Shown here piece by piece: positions 40,901 through 53,124 of a DNA stretch of 64,000 nucleotides. The position numbers were made by a program, and so were the translations under genes. The number at the start of each line of letters is the position of its first letter. The stretch's first letter is position 1. Source of the DNA: Homarus americanus. Taxonomy: Eukaryota > Arthropoda > Malacostraca > Decapoda > Nephropidae. Under the pieces are notes generated by a model. That model ran no database searches and was not told the DNA's origin. It was given only the letters and a program-made list of their open reading frames with translations. The stretch spans positions 1,854,601 through 1,918,600 of the forward strand of contig NW_024726235.1 in assembly GCF_018991925.1 (NCBI RefSeq), read 5' to 3'.

Positions 40901-43121
40901 CTCGTTTCAGCCATCCCGATTCCTCTAAGAAAGTTTTTTTATGGTCTAAGAAAAGTCCCTGGCATTACTCAGGACATCGGTGTCAGCATTACGTACGCAT
41001 GTTTGATCAAAACCTTGAGCCAGCTAAATTCCTCAGGACCGTATACCAGTTATAACCAGATAAACAACCTCCATCCAGGTGTGTGTGGGGGGGAAGAGGA
41101 AGGTGGGGGGAGAAAGGGAGTGTTTGGGGAGGGAGGGAAAGGGGAAGGTGTGGAAGGCACGTGGGAGTTGTGTGTGGGGAGAAGGGGGGGGGGGTTGCGA
41201 CGTGGTTTTAACTAGATGTGTACTCGATTTACCACACTGGGGAAAAATTTTATGCTTGAATCTCTGAGAATGCGGAGCAAGGCGAGAGGGCGACGAAGTT
41301 TAACGTCTTTGGTGAGAGGACGGTGAGCGCCTTTGCCTGGATCTTGGATTTACTTTACTCTTCGCGTATTTGAATAATCGTATCACCTGGAGATTAAGTA
41401 CCTCGGTTTATTTCATGTGAAGATTAATCACCCATGCGCTACAAGGTTATGTTCGGTTAATTTAGTGTTAGGGTTTTTAATCTTCATTTGAAATAAGCTG
41501 TGGTGCCTAATCTTCAGGTGATCCGAATAATCGAATAACGTATCATCTTCAAATATAGTTAAATAATCCTCATGTACTGTACACAGATAAATACTGTAGT
41601 AATTGCCAAAATTAGTTGATTAATAAAGAAATAATAAAAAGCTGAAAATAAAGCTAAGAAATAGAAACTAATTAATACTAATATTAGACATAAGGGTATG
41701 TTAAGTTTAAATAAATAACTACGGATAATTTCTCTGGTTTTGCAAACGTGTGTGCAGTAGGCAAGTAACTGAGTCCAAAGAGTAAAACGGAATAAAAACA
41801 ACAGCCAAGTTCAACAAAGATCAAGAGAGAAGGACATGAAACACAGAAACAACTAATGTTGAACTATGAAGAAATAAATTAATAATTTAGTCATTTAGAA
41901 TTTAAAACGCAGTTGGTGTACTAGAGGCAGGGGTAGGTGTTGGGGTAGGGCCAGGCAGGGTAATGAGACACGTGCGTAGGTATGCTTACCAGTGGTGTCT
42001 TGCTATAACCGGCCGGGGACCCCGATTTTTTTTCTCGAGAAAAATGGAGGTTTAAGTCAGGACCTCCTGACTGAATTACTCTGAATAGGCAAAGTGTACT
42101 TCAGGATTTGTCAATAAATTTGCTAAACTAACTAAACGTCATCATTACTCTTCTGGCTCAATAAGAAAAGAAACACTTAAGAGACAGGCCCGGGGAAGAG
42201 AACAGAATTACTTCGCTGATGTTTTACAGAGCATTTCTGAAGCTAAATTATATGTTGGGGGAACGCAGATGAAAAAAGTAGTTGAAGAATTCTCAATGTC
42301 AATGTTGCAACTATGGATTCAAGCGCGCGCTCTAGGCATGATATACACTAAGATGATGATCAATTATTTGTTGCTTAAGTTTGTTATATTCTTTTTGAAA
42401 ACTAAAACACGACTTTGATTCTTATGTAATGTGTTCAAGGTTCAGTACAATTAAAACTCTATTTAATAGGCTATATCCTAATACTACAAAAACTTAATAC
42501 ATGTAATTATTTAACCAATGGAGGACAATTAAAGTGCAACAGTTTACTCTGAGGTACAACAAGAATGCAATAAAGTACAATGACCTCGTCAACAGTCATG
42601 AATGTTTAAAATAAACCACGAATTCATATTTTTCATAAAATTTTTCAAGTAAAATTAACCAACTCGATTAAAAATAATGTACATAAATAAACATAATATA
42701 ATTACAAATAGCATAGTATGGTTTTAATTATTATTACTTTGAGGAATTTATGTATTAGTTATGTTTATTTATTCGTGGTAATATACTAACAATATTTACC
42801 ATTATCAAAACAAAGTTACGTGAAGTGATTAAAGTTTCGTGAAAAATTTAAAATAAATTTGTTTAAAGACGCCCCGAGTATATGGACACAAGATATAAGC
42901 GATGATGATGTTAAGATGTAAGTATATTACCCTAATGTTTGTTAATGATGGTATAAAGTTAGTCTTACCAAATTTTGAACTCTCAAAGAGGTAAAGGTGT
43001 ATCAACAAATGTATTGATGTGTACTTCATACAGCAGTAATACAACGAGTAATAACGTGAGTATAGTGTACTACATGTCGTATACATTGAGTAACTATGGT
43101 AAATGGGGTCAACTTTCACTA
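37903..43121. other. intergenic, 5.2 kb without recognised genes
   Basis: AT-rich. A (CA)10 run lies at 39351-39371 and a G-rich stretch at 41080-41195. The 149-codon plus-strand frame at 40766-41215 ends in that G-rich repeat and shows no recognisable domain. Confidence 0.45.
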
Positions 43122-43552
43122 ATGCACCGGTCTTTGTTTGTATATTAAAAATATATTTTTCTGATGTTATTTGTTGAGTTTCGAACGAATTTGATATTCA
43201 TTTCAGCCGGAAATCAATAGTTTTTGAGATCCCCCCCCCATCAATCTTAATGATTTTTTTTCTCAGTAAATCACAAATAAAAACCCAACAAAACCAAACC
43301 TAACCTAACACTATTTTTCTGATGAAACTCTGCAATTGAAGTAAAATAATCTATCACAATGTCGGTACATCTCTTTCCACCTGTTAAGCCATGTCTGGTT
43401 ATTTAGGTACTGAAAAATCAAATCTCCGCTCCTGACGCATTGTTCATTGGTTAAGACAAAAAACTCTTGCCCAATTATAAGTCTCCTATCGCTTAGAATT
43501 GTCTAAACATTACGAAAACATATTAATAACAGCGAGTGAAAGACCGGTGCAT
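43122..43552. mobile_element. small element with 14-bp terminal inverted repeats
   Basis: ATGCACCGGTCTTT at 43122-43135 is the exact reverse complement of 43539-43552. The interior is AT-rich, noncoding, and has a C-run and AACCTAACCTAAC stretch. No clear target duplication. Likely a MITE of unknown superfamily. Confidence 0.6.
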
Positions 43553-43791
43553 GACTGAAATTTCACCTGGTAAATTTTTACTTTCGAACATGAATCCCTA
43601 GGGGTTGACCAATATGTTTTTCTTGTGTATTTTTGTGTGTTTTAAACGAATATGACCTTCATTTTGGGTGGAAATTGATAACCCCCCTCCCCCAAACCCA
43701 ACGATAATGGGGGAAAACCTGGGAAATAGGGGGTTTTGGGTAGGGGAGAACACAAAAACGAATCATCTAACCAAACCTAACCTAACCAAAC

Positions 43792-43812
43792 CTAACCTAA
43801 CCTAACCTAACT
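43792..43812. repeat. short CCTAA (TTAGG-like) run
   Basis: Four tandem CCTAA units within a looser AACCTAACC/AACCAAACC stretch (43767-43832). The unit equals the arthropod telomere repeat, but the run is too short to call an interstitial telomere. Confidence 0.6.
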
Positions 43813-44612
43813 AAGCCAAACCAAACCTAACCTTTGGGCTGTGCCATGTCCGAAGTACAATACCTTAGTTAGAAGTCTGAGATCACGTATTTAAAAATTT
43901 TCGTGTTCTTCTTCTTTACAACCCTTCTTGGCCAATTACAAAACCACTGATGATTGTCCTTTCTAAATTTACAGGGTAATTTACAGTGCGGGCACTCAAC
44001 AGACTTAGGGAAAACACCGTGATTACGTAGAAATTATATAGCTTTATCGTCTCTTTTGTAAAACTTGGTAATAGACTTAAAATAATCATACCAGCACGAC
44101 TGACACCCAACCTCGACCATGGTCATTGAATTTCCAAGCCGTAGATTTTCAAATCCTTACCCAGGCTGCTTTGAAAAATGCAAATGTGATTAGTCAATAA
44201 AAAATTTCAGGGCTGATATCGATACATCATGGGTCACGACTGGATGACGTCAGTCAGTAGTGTGCCTGCGTGATCCACAACTAACTCGGTTTCATATCCT
44301 GACAGATGAAGACTGAAAAGTTCCTAATATCAATTAAATTCAATTGTGTCACTATTATCCATTTCTGCCATGTATATATGGGGTTCAAAATGCCCAGAAT
44401 AGGGAGATCTAAATGATTAAGAAGTTTATAACTTTCGGGCGCTATGTCCGAAAGTAAAATAATACCCACCAATATATTCAGCAAGTAAAACTGCTCTAGA
44501 AAAATGTTTAAAAAGATAATTGTATTAATGGGTTTGCGTGGAATAAATACTTTTGTTTCCCTCAGTGATTTATGAATGAATTTAAATGTCTAACGAGATG
44601 AGTGAATATAAA

Positions 44613-44660
44613 TGGCGGAAGAGAAGTACTACTGAGAGTATAGTTTAAAAATGGCGGAGT
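44613..44660 (+). promoter_or_regulatory. two AAATGGCGG motifs, possible promoter
   Basis: AAATGGCGG occurs at about 44611 and 44648, the core of YY1-type sites that are often found near metazoan start sites. No gene start is established here, so function is uncertain. Confidence 0.15.
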
Positions 44661-44902
44661 TGTGTTATTTGGGGGAGATTTACTACCATATAGTTTCCTC
44701 ACGTTTAAAAGAACGCATTTTGTTGTAAATTAAGATTTGTTTTAGTAAATTTGTGTTAATACATAAAATTAAAGATGTTTTTAATAGACGGGATTGAATT
44801 ACTGAATAATAATAGAACAAATGACATTGATTTTATGATTTTGTTATTGAATGAAGACGTTTTAAAATATTTATTTTTTTATAAACATTTCTGGCTAATT
44901 GA

Positions 44903-45585
44903 GGTGACTGTCAGCATTTCGGTATTTTTTTATTTATTTATTTACTTTTTTTACTGTTTTGTACACAGATTATGTTCAGTTCTCTTAATTTTTTGTGTAA
45001 ATGCTTAGTTTTCTTGAAATAGGCAAGTTAAATATAGGTTACCACATGATTTCAGGTATTTTTATATTTTTCTCCAACATAATACAGTACAGGTATCTTC
45101 TAGTAAAATCGGTGAAAACTGGGTATTTTTAAACCCATGTTCCATCAAAAACAGTGGATGGTCATTATCCGAATAATTAGCAAATTTCTTTGCGTATGAT
45201 TTAAACACATTTGGATAATAACTGAAGGTACTATAGAATGTTTTCAAGGCAGCTTTGTGTTGACGTAAAGTTTTTAAATACAAGATTATGAGAACTAAAA
45301 CTTTTAGGTCTTGATGTGGTAATTATTCAGAATGTGACAGTCCGCTGTTTTTATTGAAAATGGGTTTAAAAATACACAGTTTTCACTTATTTTATTAGAG
45401 GTTACTGTATTATGTTGGGGAAAAATATAAAAATAGCTGAAATCATGTGCTAACCTAACCTATATCTTAACTCGCCTATAAGCATTTACACAAGAAAATG
45501 AAAAGAACTTAAAGTAATCAGCACACAAAACTGTGTCTAAAAACACCCCCAATAATTACCAAACCACTGACGGTCTTGGCTCATT
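44903..45585. repeat. long imperfect palindrome (arms about 270-280 bp, loop about 125 bp)
   Basis: The segment 44903-45185 matches the reverse complement of 45315-45585 along most of its length. Examples: ATATAGGTTA...CCACATGATTTCAG against the reverse of 45421-45480; CCAACATAATACAGTA and GTATTTTTAAACCCA against 45361-45420; AAAACAGTGGATGGTCA and GAATAATTA against 45320-45350. The arms differ by many substitutions and small indels, so the inverted duplication is old. No transposase or known terminus is seen. Confidence 0.85.
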
Positions 45586-47777
45586 CTTTAGCCCTTGACA
45601 TATACTGTTATATAAGTTATATTAAGGTTATGGTATTTTTTTTTTACAAAATAACGTAGATTTTTCTTAGAAAATGAATTCTAAAATGCCACAATTTCAC
45701 TGTTTTGCGGTGGAGACTGTTGTAGTTTGGGCAAATGTGTTAAAACATGGTTATTTGTAAATTAAACCTAACCTAACCTTAAATGATAAACACAAGAGGC
45801 CAAAGCATTGTTATTAGACCAAACCAACCTAACCAAGGAAATCTACTTAACATTACCTAACTTCCTGAATATTAACAGAGAACTTATTCTGATATTGTGT
45901 AATTTTACGTTTTTGGTGAATGTGAAAGAAGCTGTTCGGACCGAGCAGCTCAACAAACACTGACCAGAGGATAAAATAGTGCCTAGATCAGGTTGTCTTA
46001 CTGATTATCTACTATAATAAGCATTTTCCCATGAAATGAATATCCTATCTGAACTCAGCAATGAAAATATAGTAAGAAAAGATCTATCAAAACAAATACT
46101 GCCATATAAGCTATATTTAGATTATTCCTGATGATAGTTTTGTCAGGTTAGGTAAGTAACAGTAACTTGATATCCACACAACAGGCAGTAGATGTGACCT
46201 GTATTTTCACTGTGGATATTTGTCCAGTTGTCAGTTAGGTAGGGTTTTTTCCGAACACCAGAAGGATTTAATAGAAATGGATGAAACATTGAGGTAATAT
46301 TAATTACATTCTATTAAATAGATACGTAAATTGAAACTAGAATCCAGTCAGTGTCAATTATGTTTTAAAAGGTTTTTCTGTTAAGTTTGGTAGTTTACTT
46401 TAGGTAAGATTGGTTACGTCAAGTTCTAATAGGTTCTGTGCATTTTCATTTTCCTTTATCTATTTAATAAACTGTCAAGAATTTCCACTAAGTTTTGTCC
46501 CAGTTTATGAACTCCTTCTCTTTGTAGTCTAAGAAAACTACCTAACCTGACAAATATACACAGCCTTTATTATTTGAGGAATGACAGCTTCAAGTAACAT
46601 GTAGTGCAGGTTTGTCTTGATTCATTGTGTGTATTGATCCCTGTGACTTAATGGACGTATTTTTCAGATCTTGTGGTGATGCTGAAGCTTGGATGACATG
46701 GCCTTGGCTCCTCTGGTGGATGTCTTCATCACCAGTGTAAGATGCCATAACTAGGGTTTGTTGCATCCACCTGTCCCATATTTAATATTTTACTGCATTA
46801 TTCACCTTTGACACAAACCCTGACTGACTGACTTAGCAAAGAATTTTACTCCCTTGCTACCTTACTGTGGGCTCCTCACTGGTGCCTGTGCTGCTTTCCA
46901 CAGATGATGCCAGTGTGATCAGTTGTATATATGTGACTGTACTGCACCATGTTTTATTATATTTAAACATGTGGCAGGTCTGATATTGACGAAATATTTG
47001 GTACTGTGTTGGTGGATGTGGTTTACAGTTATAGCCAAATCATTTGATATATTTGAGGCTACTGTATATTTTTACATTTCCTAAAGACTTATAATTATAA
47101 CCTTTGTCTTTAATTATGTCATTCTCTTTTCTAACAATTCCAGATTTATGCTGTATTCTTGATTTATTTTTAAATTTGTGCTTTTTCAAAATAACTTTGT
47201 AATTTCAGGAATTTTATTTGAATCCCTTGAAAATTCTCCACAGCTTATTAAACCTAAATATTAACCACTGTAATTTTGACTTTCAGGTAATGTCTGCTGA
47301 GGGGGAAATCTTCAGGTGATCTTTTTAATACTGTACTGTACCTTCCATGTCCAGTTTCATGAATATTGTACCTAGCAGTGTTGTTGGTACATGTCCTGGT
47401 TATGAACAAATAGTCAGGTTCTCATTTTATTTTATTTATTTTTTTTTTTTTTCAACAGGATGGCAAGTTATTCAGGCTGTTGGAATAATTCGGCCAATGA
47501 ACTGTCATATTCAATTCACACCATTTGCTCGATGGCTTTTATATTAACAAGCTGTGACTGTCGTGATCCATCTAGTTAATGGAGTACATATTGCTTCTAC
47601 TTAAACCATGTGAACTTTTTGCTCCATTTTTTAACTGTGTGAACAAACTTTGTGAATGTTATGTTCAGTCCACCTGCCCCCAGCCAGGGTTGTCCTGCCA
47701 TCTTTGTTGTAGGGTTTACTCTTGCCAGGCCAAGAGGTGCTGTAGTTCTGGGGAAGTTTACAGCAATGATTACAGTA
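45586..47777. other. intergenic or intronic, no gene firmly recognised
   Basis: AT-rich. Splice-like segments on the plus strand (46668-46736; an acceptor with a 13-T tract at 47459) are listed separately. Confidence 0.4.
46668..46736 (+). other. candidate exon, plus strand
   Basis: Flanked by TATTTTTCAG on the left and GTAAGATG on the right. One frame is open through it (SCGDAEAWMTWPWLLWW...), another has an ATG (MALAPLVDVFITS). No known protein is recognised; it may be a chance match or part of a noncoding transcript. Confidence 0.15.
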
Positions 47778-48066
47778 CAGTTTCTCCTCGACTTACTACA
47801 ACCCAAACAATGACGGCCATGGTCGTATAAAATATTTTTCACATTACATATTTTTGAGTCTTGACGTTAGTGATCATGCTGTGTACTGAAAAAAATTTTG
47901 TTTGTAATTCCCTTTAAAATGACTGGCAAGCATAAAAGTGAGAGTTCTCGTGGTGCTGAGAAGAAAAAGAGACACCCATATTAGAATTTCTACGTATTAT
48001 TTTCTACTCTTCGACTTACAACCTAGTCGTCGGGACGGAATTCCGTCGTAAGTCGAGGAGAGACTG
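47778..48066 (+). mobile_element. Tigger-derived MITE 1 (289 bp)
   Basis: Left end CAGTTTCTCCTCGACTTAC, right end in reverse CAGTCTCTCCTCGACTTAC, with TA on both sides (47776-47777, 48067-48068). Inside, MTGKHKSESSRGAEKKKR from 47920 is the start of a Tigger transposase, so this is an internally deleted Tigger rather than an unrelated MITE. Confidence 0.88.
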
Positions 48067-48109
48067 TATATAGTATATAGTAAATTTCTTATAAGTTAAA
48101 TTGTGTATA

Positions 48110-48682
48110 CAGTAATACCTCGCTTTACGCAGTCAATTGAAACCACGGAGGCCCGCGTAAAGTGAACAACAGAACATATGGGATTAATTGAAATAGAGAC
48201 TGGGCCGACCCCCAAACTCCACTTTTTCAGATACAATACCTACGTTGTAGTAAAAATAACTTCTTAATTTTATGATGGTATGCACACACAATTAATAATT
48301 AAGAGAAATATCAATAATATTAGGTTTTTTAACACTTACATGAGTAGAAAAGATGGCTGGGCACACAGGGATAGGGGGGTTGGTTCCGAGGCAGAGGGCA
48401 GATTATTGGCCCTCACCTGTATCACTTTCCACCACAGAGGCTTGCAGGGCCTCTTTGTCAAACCCCTCAAAGTCCATATCCTCACTATCACTGACTTGGG
48501 CCGACTCTGGTGGGTGAAGAACTCGGTAATGTTTTGATGACTAGGCGACCTTGTGCGCACCCTGCCCGCCCCGCTTCCCGCGTATACGAGTAGATGCACC
48601 GCATAAAGTGAACATTCTGGTGGGGTACAGCTTAAATGTAGAAACGCGTGAAAAAAAAAATGCATAAAGCTGGGTATTACTG
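48110..48682. mobile_element. Tigger-derived MITE 2 (573 bp)
   Basis: Left end CAGTAATACCTCGCTTTACG, right end in reverse CAGTAATACCCAGCTTTATG, with TA on both sides (48108-48109, 48683-48684). Interior shows no intact transposase; the 200-codon minus-strand frame crossing it has no known domain. Confidence 0.85.
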
Positions 48683-48823
48683 TACTGTAGAAAGCTGTAG
48701 TGTCTTCATGATTTATTATGTATACTATTAGCAGAATGCTGTAGTGTCTGCATGATTTAGTATGTATAATATACATTACTGTACTACATGTATTTTCCTC
48801 TGAAAGTACTGTACTGTATAGTA

Positions 48824-49342
48824 CAGGTACACCATCGATTTTTCGGCACCCTTGGTTCCAAAGCCTTGCCGGACTATCCGTTTTGCTGGACCAACCGAGG
48901 TCAAGTAATAATAATTCAACAGTACACCTGTGACCCACTAATTATACACCTCCTGTGTCTCTAAAGCACCATGGACTGCCAGAAACTTAAATTAAACAAA
49001 TGTTATATGTAAATTAAATGTGAATTAAATGATTTAATGTAATACATTATTATAAATGATACAGGTTTATTAGTACAGTATAAATGAAACAGGTTTATTA
49101 ATTACTGTACAGTACTTACAAAGAATGTTGCCTGTACTACTGTTCCCAAAGTGGCAAATTTTAGAATTTTACTGGACGTGTAGAGTTAATCACAAAAGTC
49201 TGGAAGTTGAGGGCAACGCCATCTGTGACCACCCAGTAAACTAGTCTGGCAGTTGCAGGAATTTCAAGTGCCCTCTCGTAATTTTGTCCGGACTCAACGA
49301 AGTGGCAGACCATCAGTTCCCAGAAAATAGGTGGTGTACCTG
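48824..49342. mobile_element. Tigger-derived MITE 3 (519 bp)
   Basis: Left end CAGGTACACCATCGATTTTT, right end in reverse CAGGTACACCACCTATTTTC, with TA on both sides (48822-48823, 49343-49344). A different terminal family from MITEs 1 and 2, closer to the element at 57918. No coding region. Confidence 0.82.
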
Positions 49343-52300
49343 TACATTGAAAGGCCTTCTTAACTTGTGTAGTGGACATTATTTAATACACTACTGCAGT
49401 TGTATTAGTTGTAGGGTTTACAATTTGTACAATCTAGGATTACCCTGTAGTAGTTTGTGCTTGTACTGTACATGTCTGAATCTTGTCTGTTCTGTATAAT
49501 GTGAGTTTTTTCAGTTTGAGTAACAGCTTGTGCCATTGTTGTTGGTGTGGATGTTGTATACAGTACAGTATGTGGTAAATGTAACCTCTGAATATAATTG
49601 TGCTGAAATGTTGTGTATAATATTCTGAATGCTGGAGGCAGTACAGGTACACGTGTTATGCTGGTGCATTGTGCATGTCTGTTCATGAGAGTTAAGGTCT
49701 ACAAATGAATGGCTGTCATGTCTTGTATGTGATAATTGTCTTTCATATTTTATCTCAAATTGAAAAAGAAAAACTTGAAATAAAACTGAAAATATTCAAC
49801 TCAATAGGATACCAATATTCTTGAACTCAAACTTCTTCATTACAGAAGAACTCCTGGATGACTGTCTCTCTGACGCCCAACAAGAAACAGAGCCAGCCGA
49901 GGGGGCTGCTATAGGACTGACTACTTGGATTAATTGCAGAACAGTGAATGCAGGTAACTCTCTCCCTATAAGTTTGCTAGTTATTGGAGTTCTTTTCTTC
50001 ATCTACAGATTTAATTCATCATGGTACAATGTCTGGGGTTTTAGGTGCAATAAAGTCATCACCCTGCATAGTCCCCTTGGCAGGAAATAATGATCCTTGA
50101 TGTTGGGGTTAGTACATAAAACTGTATAATATAAAGTAATAGGGGTAAATGAGATGGATGTCACTGGGTCTTGTTGTGAATTAAATCATAAAATTATTCT
50201 GAATTTGAATGCTAGTTGTAAGCCAAAGTGTTTTACAGAGGACAGGGGAGCCCTGGGATGCTGTGTCATGGACCTAGTGGATATATATCTTCAGCAACAG
50301 GTCAGTGGCCCACTTGTCTTATGACTTGCCCTCAAAGAATTAGTTAAGGAAATCCACTAAATCATCATGATTAAGTGTATTTGGCTTTGGTTGCAAATTT
50401 TGGTCATAAACACTGTATAATATCTCCATAGCCAGAATCCCTCTTAGCTGGAAATCTCCGATACCCGGAAGATAAATTGTTTCATAATTTTCCTGAAAAT
50501 TTACGGTCTGGATATATTGCCCTTTAGTGCGGTCACTTAATACAAATTTTTTCTGAACTTCTTAATTTAAGGTTGCTGCCACCAAACCACAGGACAGTAT
50601 GTGTAGTGTTCTTTAGGTAGCTGGCAGAGCAATCCAGGCACTGAGAGTTCATGTTTTTCATTAATCAAGTTGAGTGTGGAAGGAAGGGTGAAACACCAAC
50701 CAGTATTCTTATGACACTTTAATTTAGTTACTAAAAATATTGCAATCAGTCACATTACAAAAATGGCTGACCTTCCCCAAGCAATTATTAAGGTCACTGC
50801 ACCACACAAGAATACCCAACCTTCTCCAAATAATTAATTAAGGTCTTTGATCTCCATACAAAATTGTTGACCTCTTTACCTAGGTCATTCCTTCCCCAAT
50901 ACCACCCAAAATATTCAATATTGTAGCACCAAAATACTCAATATCCCCAAATAAGGAATATTCAATAATACACACAATACTTACAGGTACTGCAACTCAT
51001 TCTTAGCACCAAGGTGCACACAGTAGGCACCAGTCTCTCACTCTCTTGTTAGGTAGAAGAGATCCTTCCCAGGCATTCATACCAGGACTATTTCTGTGTC
51101 CAGTATCATTAGATCGTTTAAAGTAGCGACCGTGAGCACCTCAAGTAGAACCAACATCTCTTCACATCCAGGGAGCTAAAGTGTGAGATGTCCAGAGATC
51201 CTTAGGGGAGGTTGCATAGTGGCCATAAGCATTACCCACAAAACCAGGTGGGTTCCTCAAAGTAGAACTGTGGTTGCTGGACCACACATGCTCTCTGACT
51301 TCACTGGTCTGTATCCCTTCATTGCTCACAGGCATTTATACCTTGAAACTGTAGCCATAGGTGGTTTAGGCACCAGTGCAAACAAAGGCCTTGGTTCTTG
51401 GCTTGGGTATGGTTCATTCTGCCACTTTGCAATTGTTTAATGTGTTTATAAGATTCTTGAATCCTTACACTGTTCGTGGCTATTCATCACATGGGGTAAC
51501 GATGTGTAATAAGCTCACACCGAGGTACCCAAGATATTTTCCTTGGAGTATAGTTTATGGGTCAATCCCAACACTTCACATATATCTGCTACATTTATCT
51601 TTTAACCAGATCAAATTGTCCTCCTATATTTTCATCTGATACCTGAGGTAACTATGTTTACTAATCATACACATACGTAAGAACCATAACCTTCAGACAC
51701 AGTCACATTTATTCACAATAGTTCATACTAATTGGGCCTTCCTCCTCATCATATAGGTACCTTGAGTTCTCCCTAGTACTATCATTATACAGTAATCCCG
51801 TGTTTTTCGTTTTTGTTTTTTTTTATCGCTGTTTTGACTATTCGAGTAGTTCAGTTTAGTTAGTTACGTTTAATCTAGGCTGGAGGGGGGGGGGGGCGGC
51901 ACTGGCTGTTTGTGTGGGGGACCTATTGATTTGAGTGTCTGGGGCCTGGTGATCTGTGTGTGTGTTGGAAAGCTCTGGAGGACTGTATGGACTGACCGTA
52001 GTCAGAATGATTTTAAAGTAAAATTAATATCAGTTGCAGTGACAGTATAAATAAACAGGCCCACATGCCAATTAGTTATTAGAGAAAGTTAGTAGCATAG
52101 TAGTAAGTATGGCAAGTAAAGGATGTGGTTTATGGTTGGATTTCAACTAACTTAACCTGCCTAACTTTGATTAAACATAATTAACCTAGACTGAACCACA
52201 TCAATATTAAGTTATCTATTATACAGTAAATCTACTTTATAAAAAACTTATAGAAGAACAAAAAATTCTGTCTTTTATTAGTCACCTGTATTAACTGATC

Positions 52301-53018
52301 ATGAATTCAGAAAGTTAATTTTGAAGTTAGATAGGATTGAGACTAGTGCAAATTATTAAAAAAAATTAACTTGTGTACAGTTTGAGACAGTTTAAGTACA
52401 TGTGGTCTACTGATAGAAGGAAATTGTATGTCTAACCTTCATTCTACATAAATAACTCTAAATATATTGCAGGTAACAGATACTTGAAGCCAACACAGAG
52501 GAAGCGACAGAACCAACCTTGAGCAAGATGTAACACACCACATGTTATTTCTGCCTCCCCAGTTAAGTTACCTATGTATCTTCGTATGGCTATCCCAAAA
52601 ACCACTGGATGTAAGACTGAAGACAAGTGACTTGCTTTGTGAGAAGAGTTGGGAAAAAAGGAACATTCAGTGGAGGGGGCCGCTCTTACGTTGGGCAGTG
52701 GAGAGGCACTCTTGCATGGGCGGTGGTGGTGTGCTTATACAATGGTTAATAGTGAATGTTATAAATTTATCAGAGTAAAATAACATGTTCTGTGAAGGAA
52801 TGTTGGGGATGATGCCTTTGAGAAGACTGCTGCAGCCATAAGGAAGGAGGAAGGCTGGTGCTCACGTGTAAGGTGTTAAAGGAGGGTGCTAAGAGTATAT
52901 GGATATATATATAAGGAAGCAAGTATAGAATGCAAAAAAAATTGGGGTAAATGTTGTGTATTGGTAGTGATACACTAATGTTAATTAAGATTTATCTAAA
53001 TTTAAAATCTTATTGCAG
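49343..53018. other. intergenic or intronic, no gene firmly recognised
   Basis: Mostly AT-rich noncoding DNA. A run of 14 G lies near 51885. A Tigger-like left end (TACAGTAATCCCGTGTTTTT near 51790) has no partner found. Confidence 0.4.
49846..49953 (+). other. candidate exon, plus strand
   Basis: 108 bp between TTCATTACAG and GTAACT. Only one frame is open: EELLDDCLSDAQQETEPAEG, then AAIGLTTWINCRTVNA. The composition is protein-like but no family is recognised. Phase in is 1, phase out is 1. Confidence 0.25.
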
Positions 53019-53112
53019 GTGGTTGGCGTACAAGATCGATGTACCAGATGTGAAAGCAAGATGGCCAGATGACCGCAGCAATTGTACAGTCTACCATCCC
53101 ACATCTCCATGA
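53019..53112 (+). other. candidate terminal exon, plus strand
   Basis: Follows the acceptor ATCTTATTGCAG. The frame WLAYKIDVPDVKARWPDDRS, NCTVYHPTSP ends at TGA 53110-53112, just before a piggyBac-like MITE. Its phase does not match the candidate exon at 49846, so at least one exon would be missing if they belong together. Confidence 0.25.
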
Positions 53113-53124
53113 CTATCACCTTAA

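Noticed and set aside
43767..43832. Interstitial telomere
   Set aside because: Only about four perfect CCTAA units within a looser AACC-rich stretch; such runs are common and too short.
44775..45008. 77-codon plus-strand ORF (MFLIDGIELLNNN...)
   Set aside because: AT-rich, ends in a hydrophobic T-rich reading, overlaps the palindrome arm and has no domain.
51785..52225. A further Tigger element starting TACAGTAATCCCGTG
   Set aside because: No matching right terminus or transposase similarity found.
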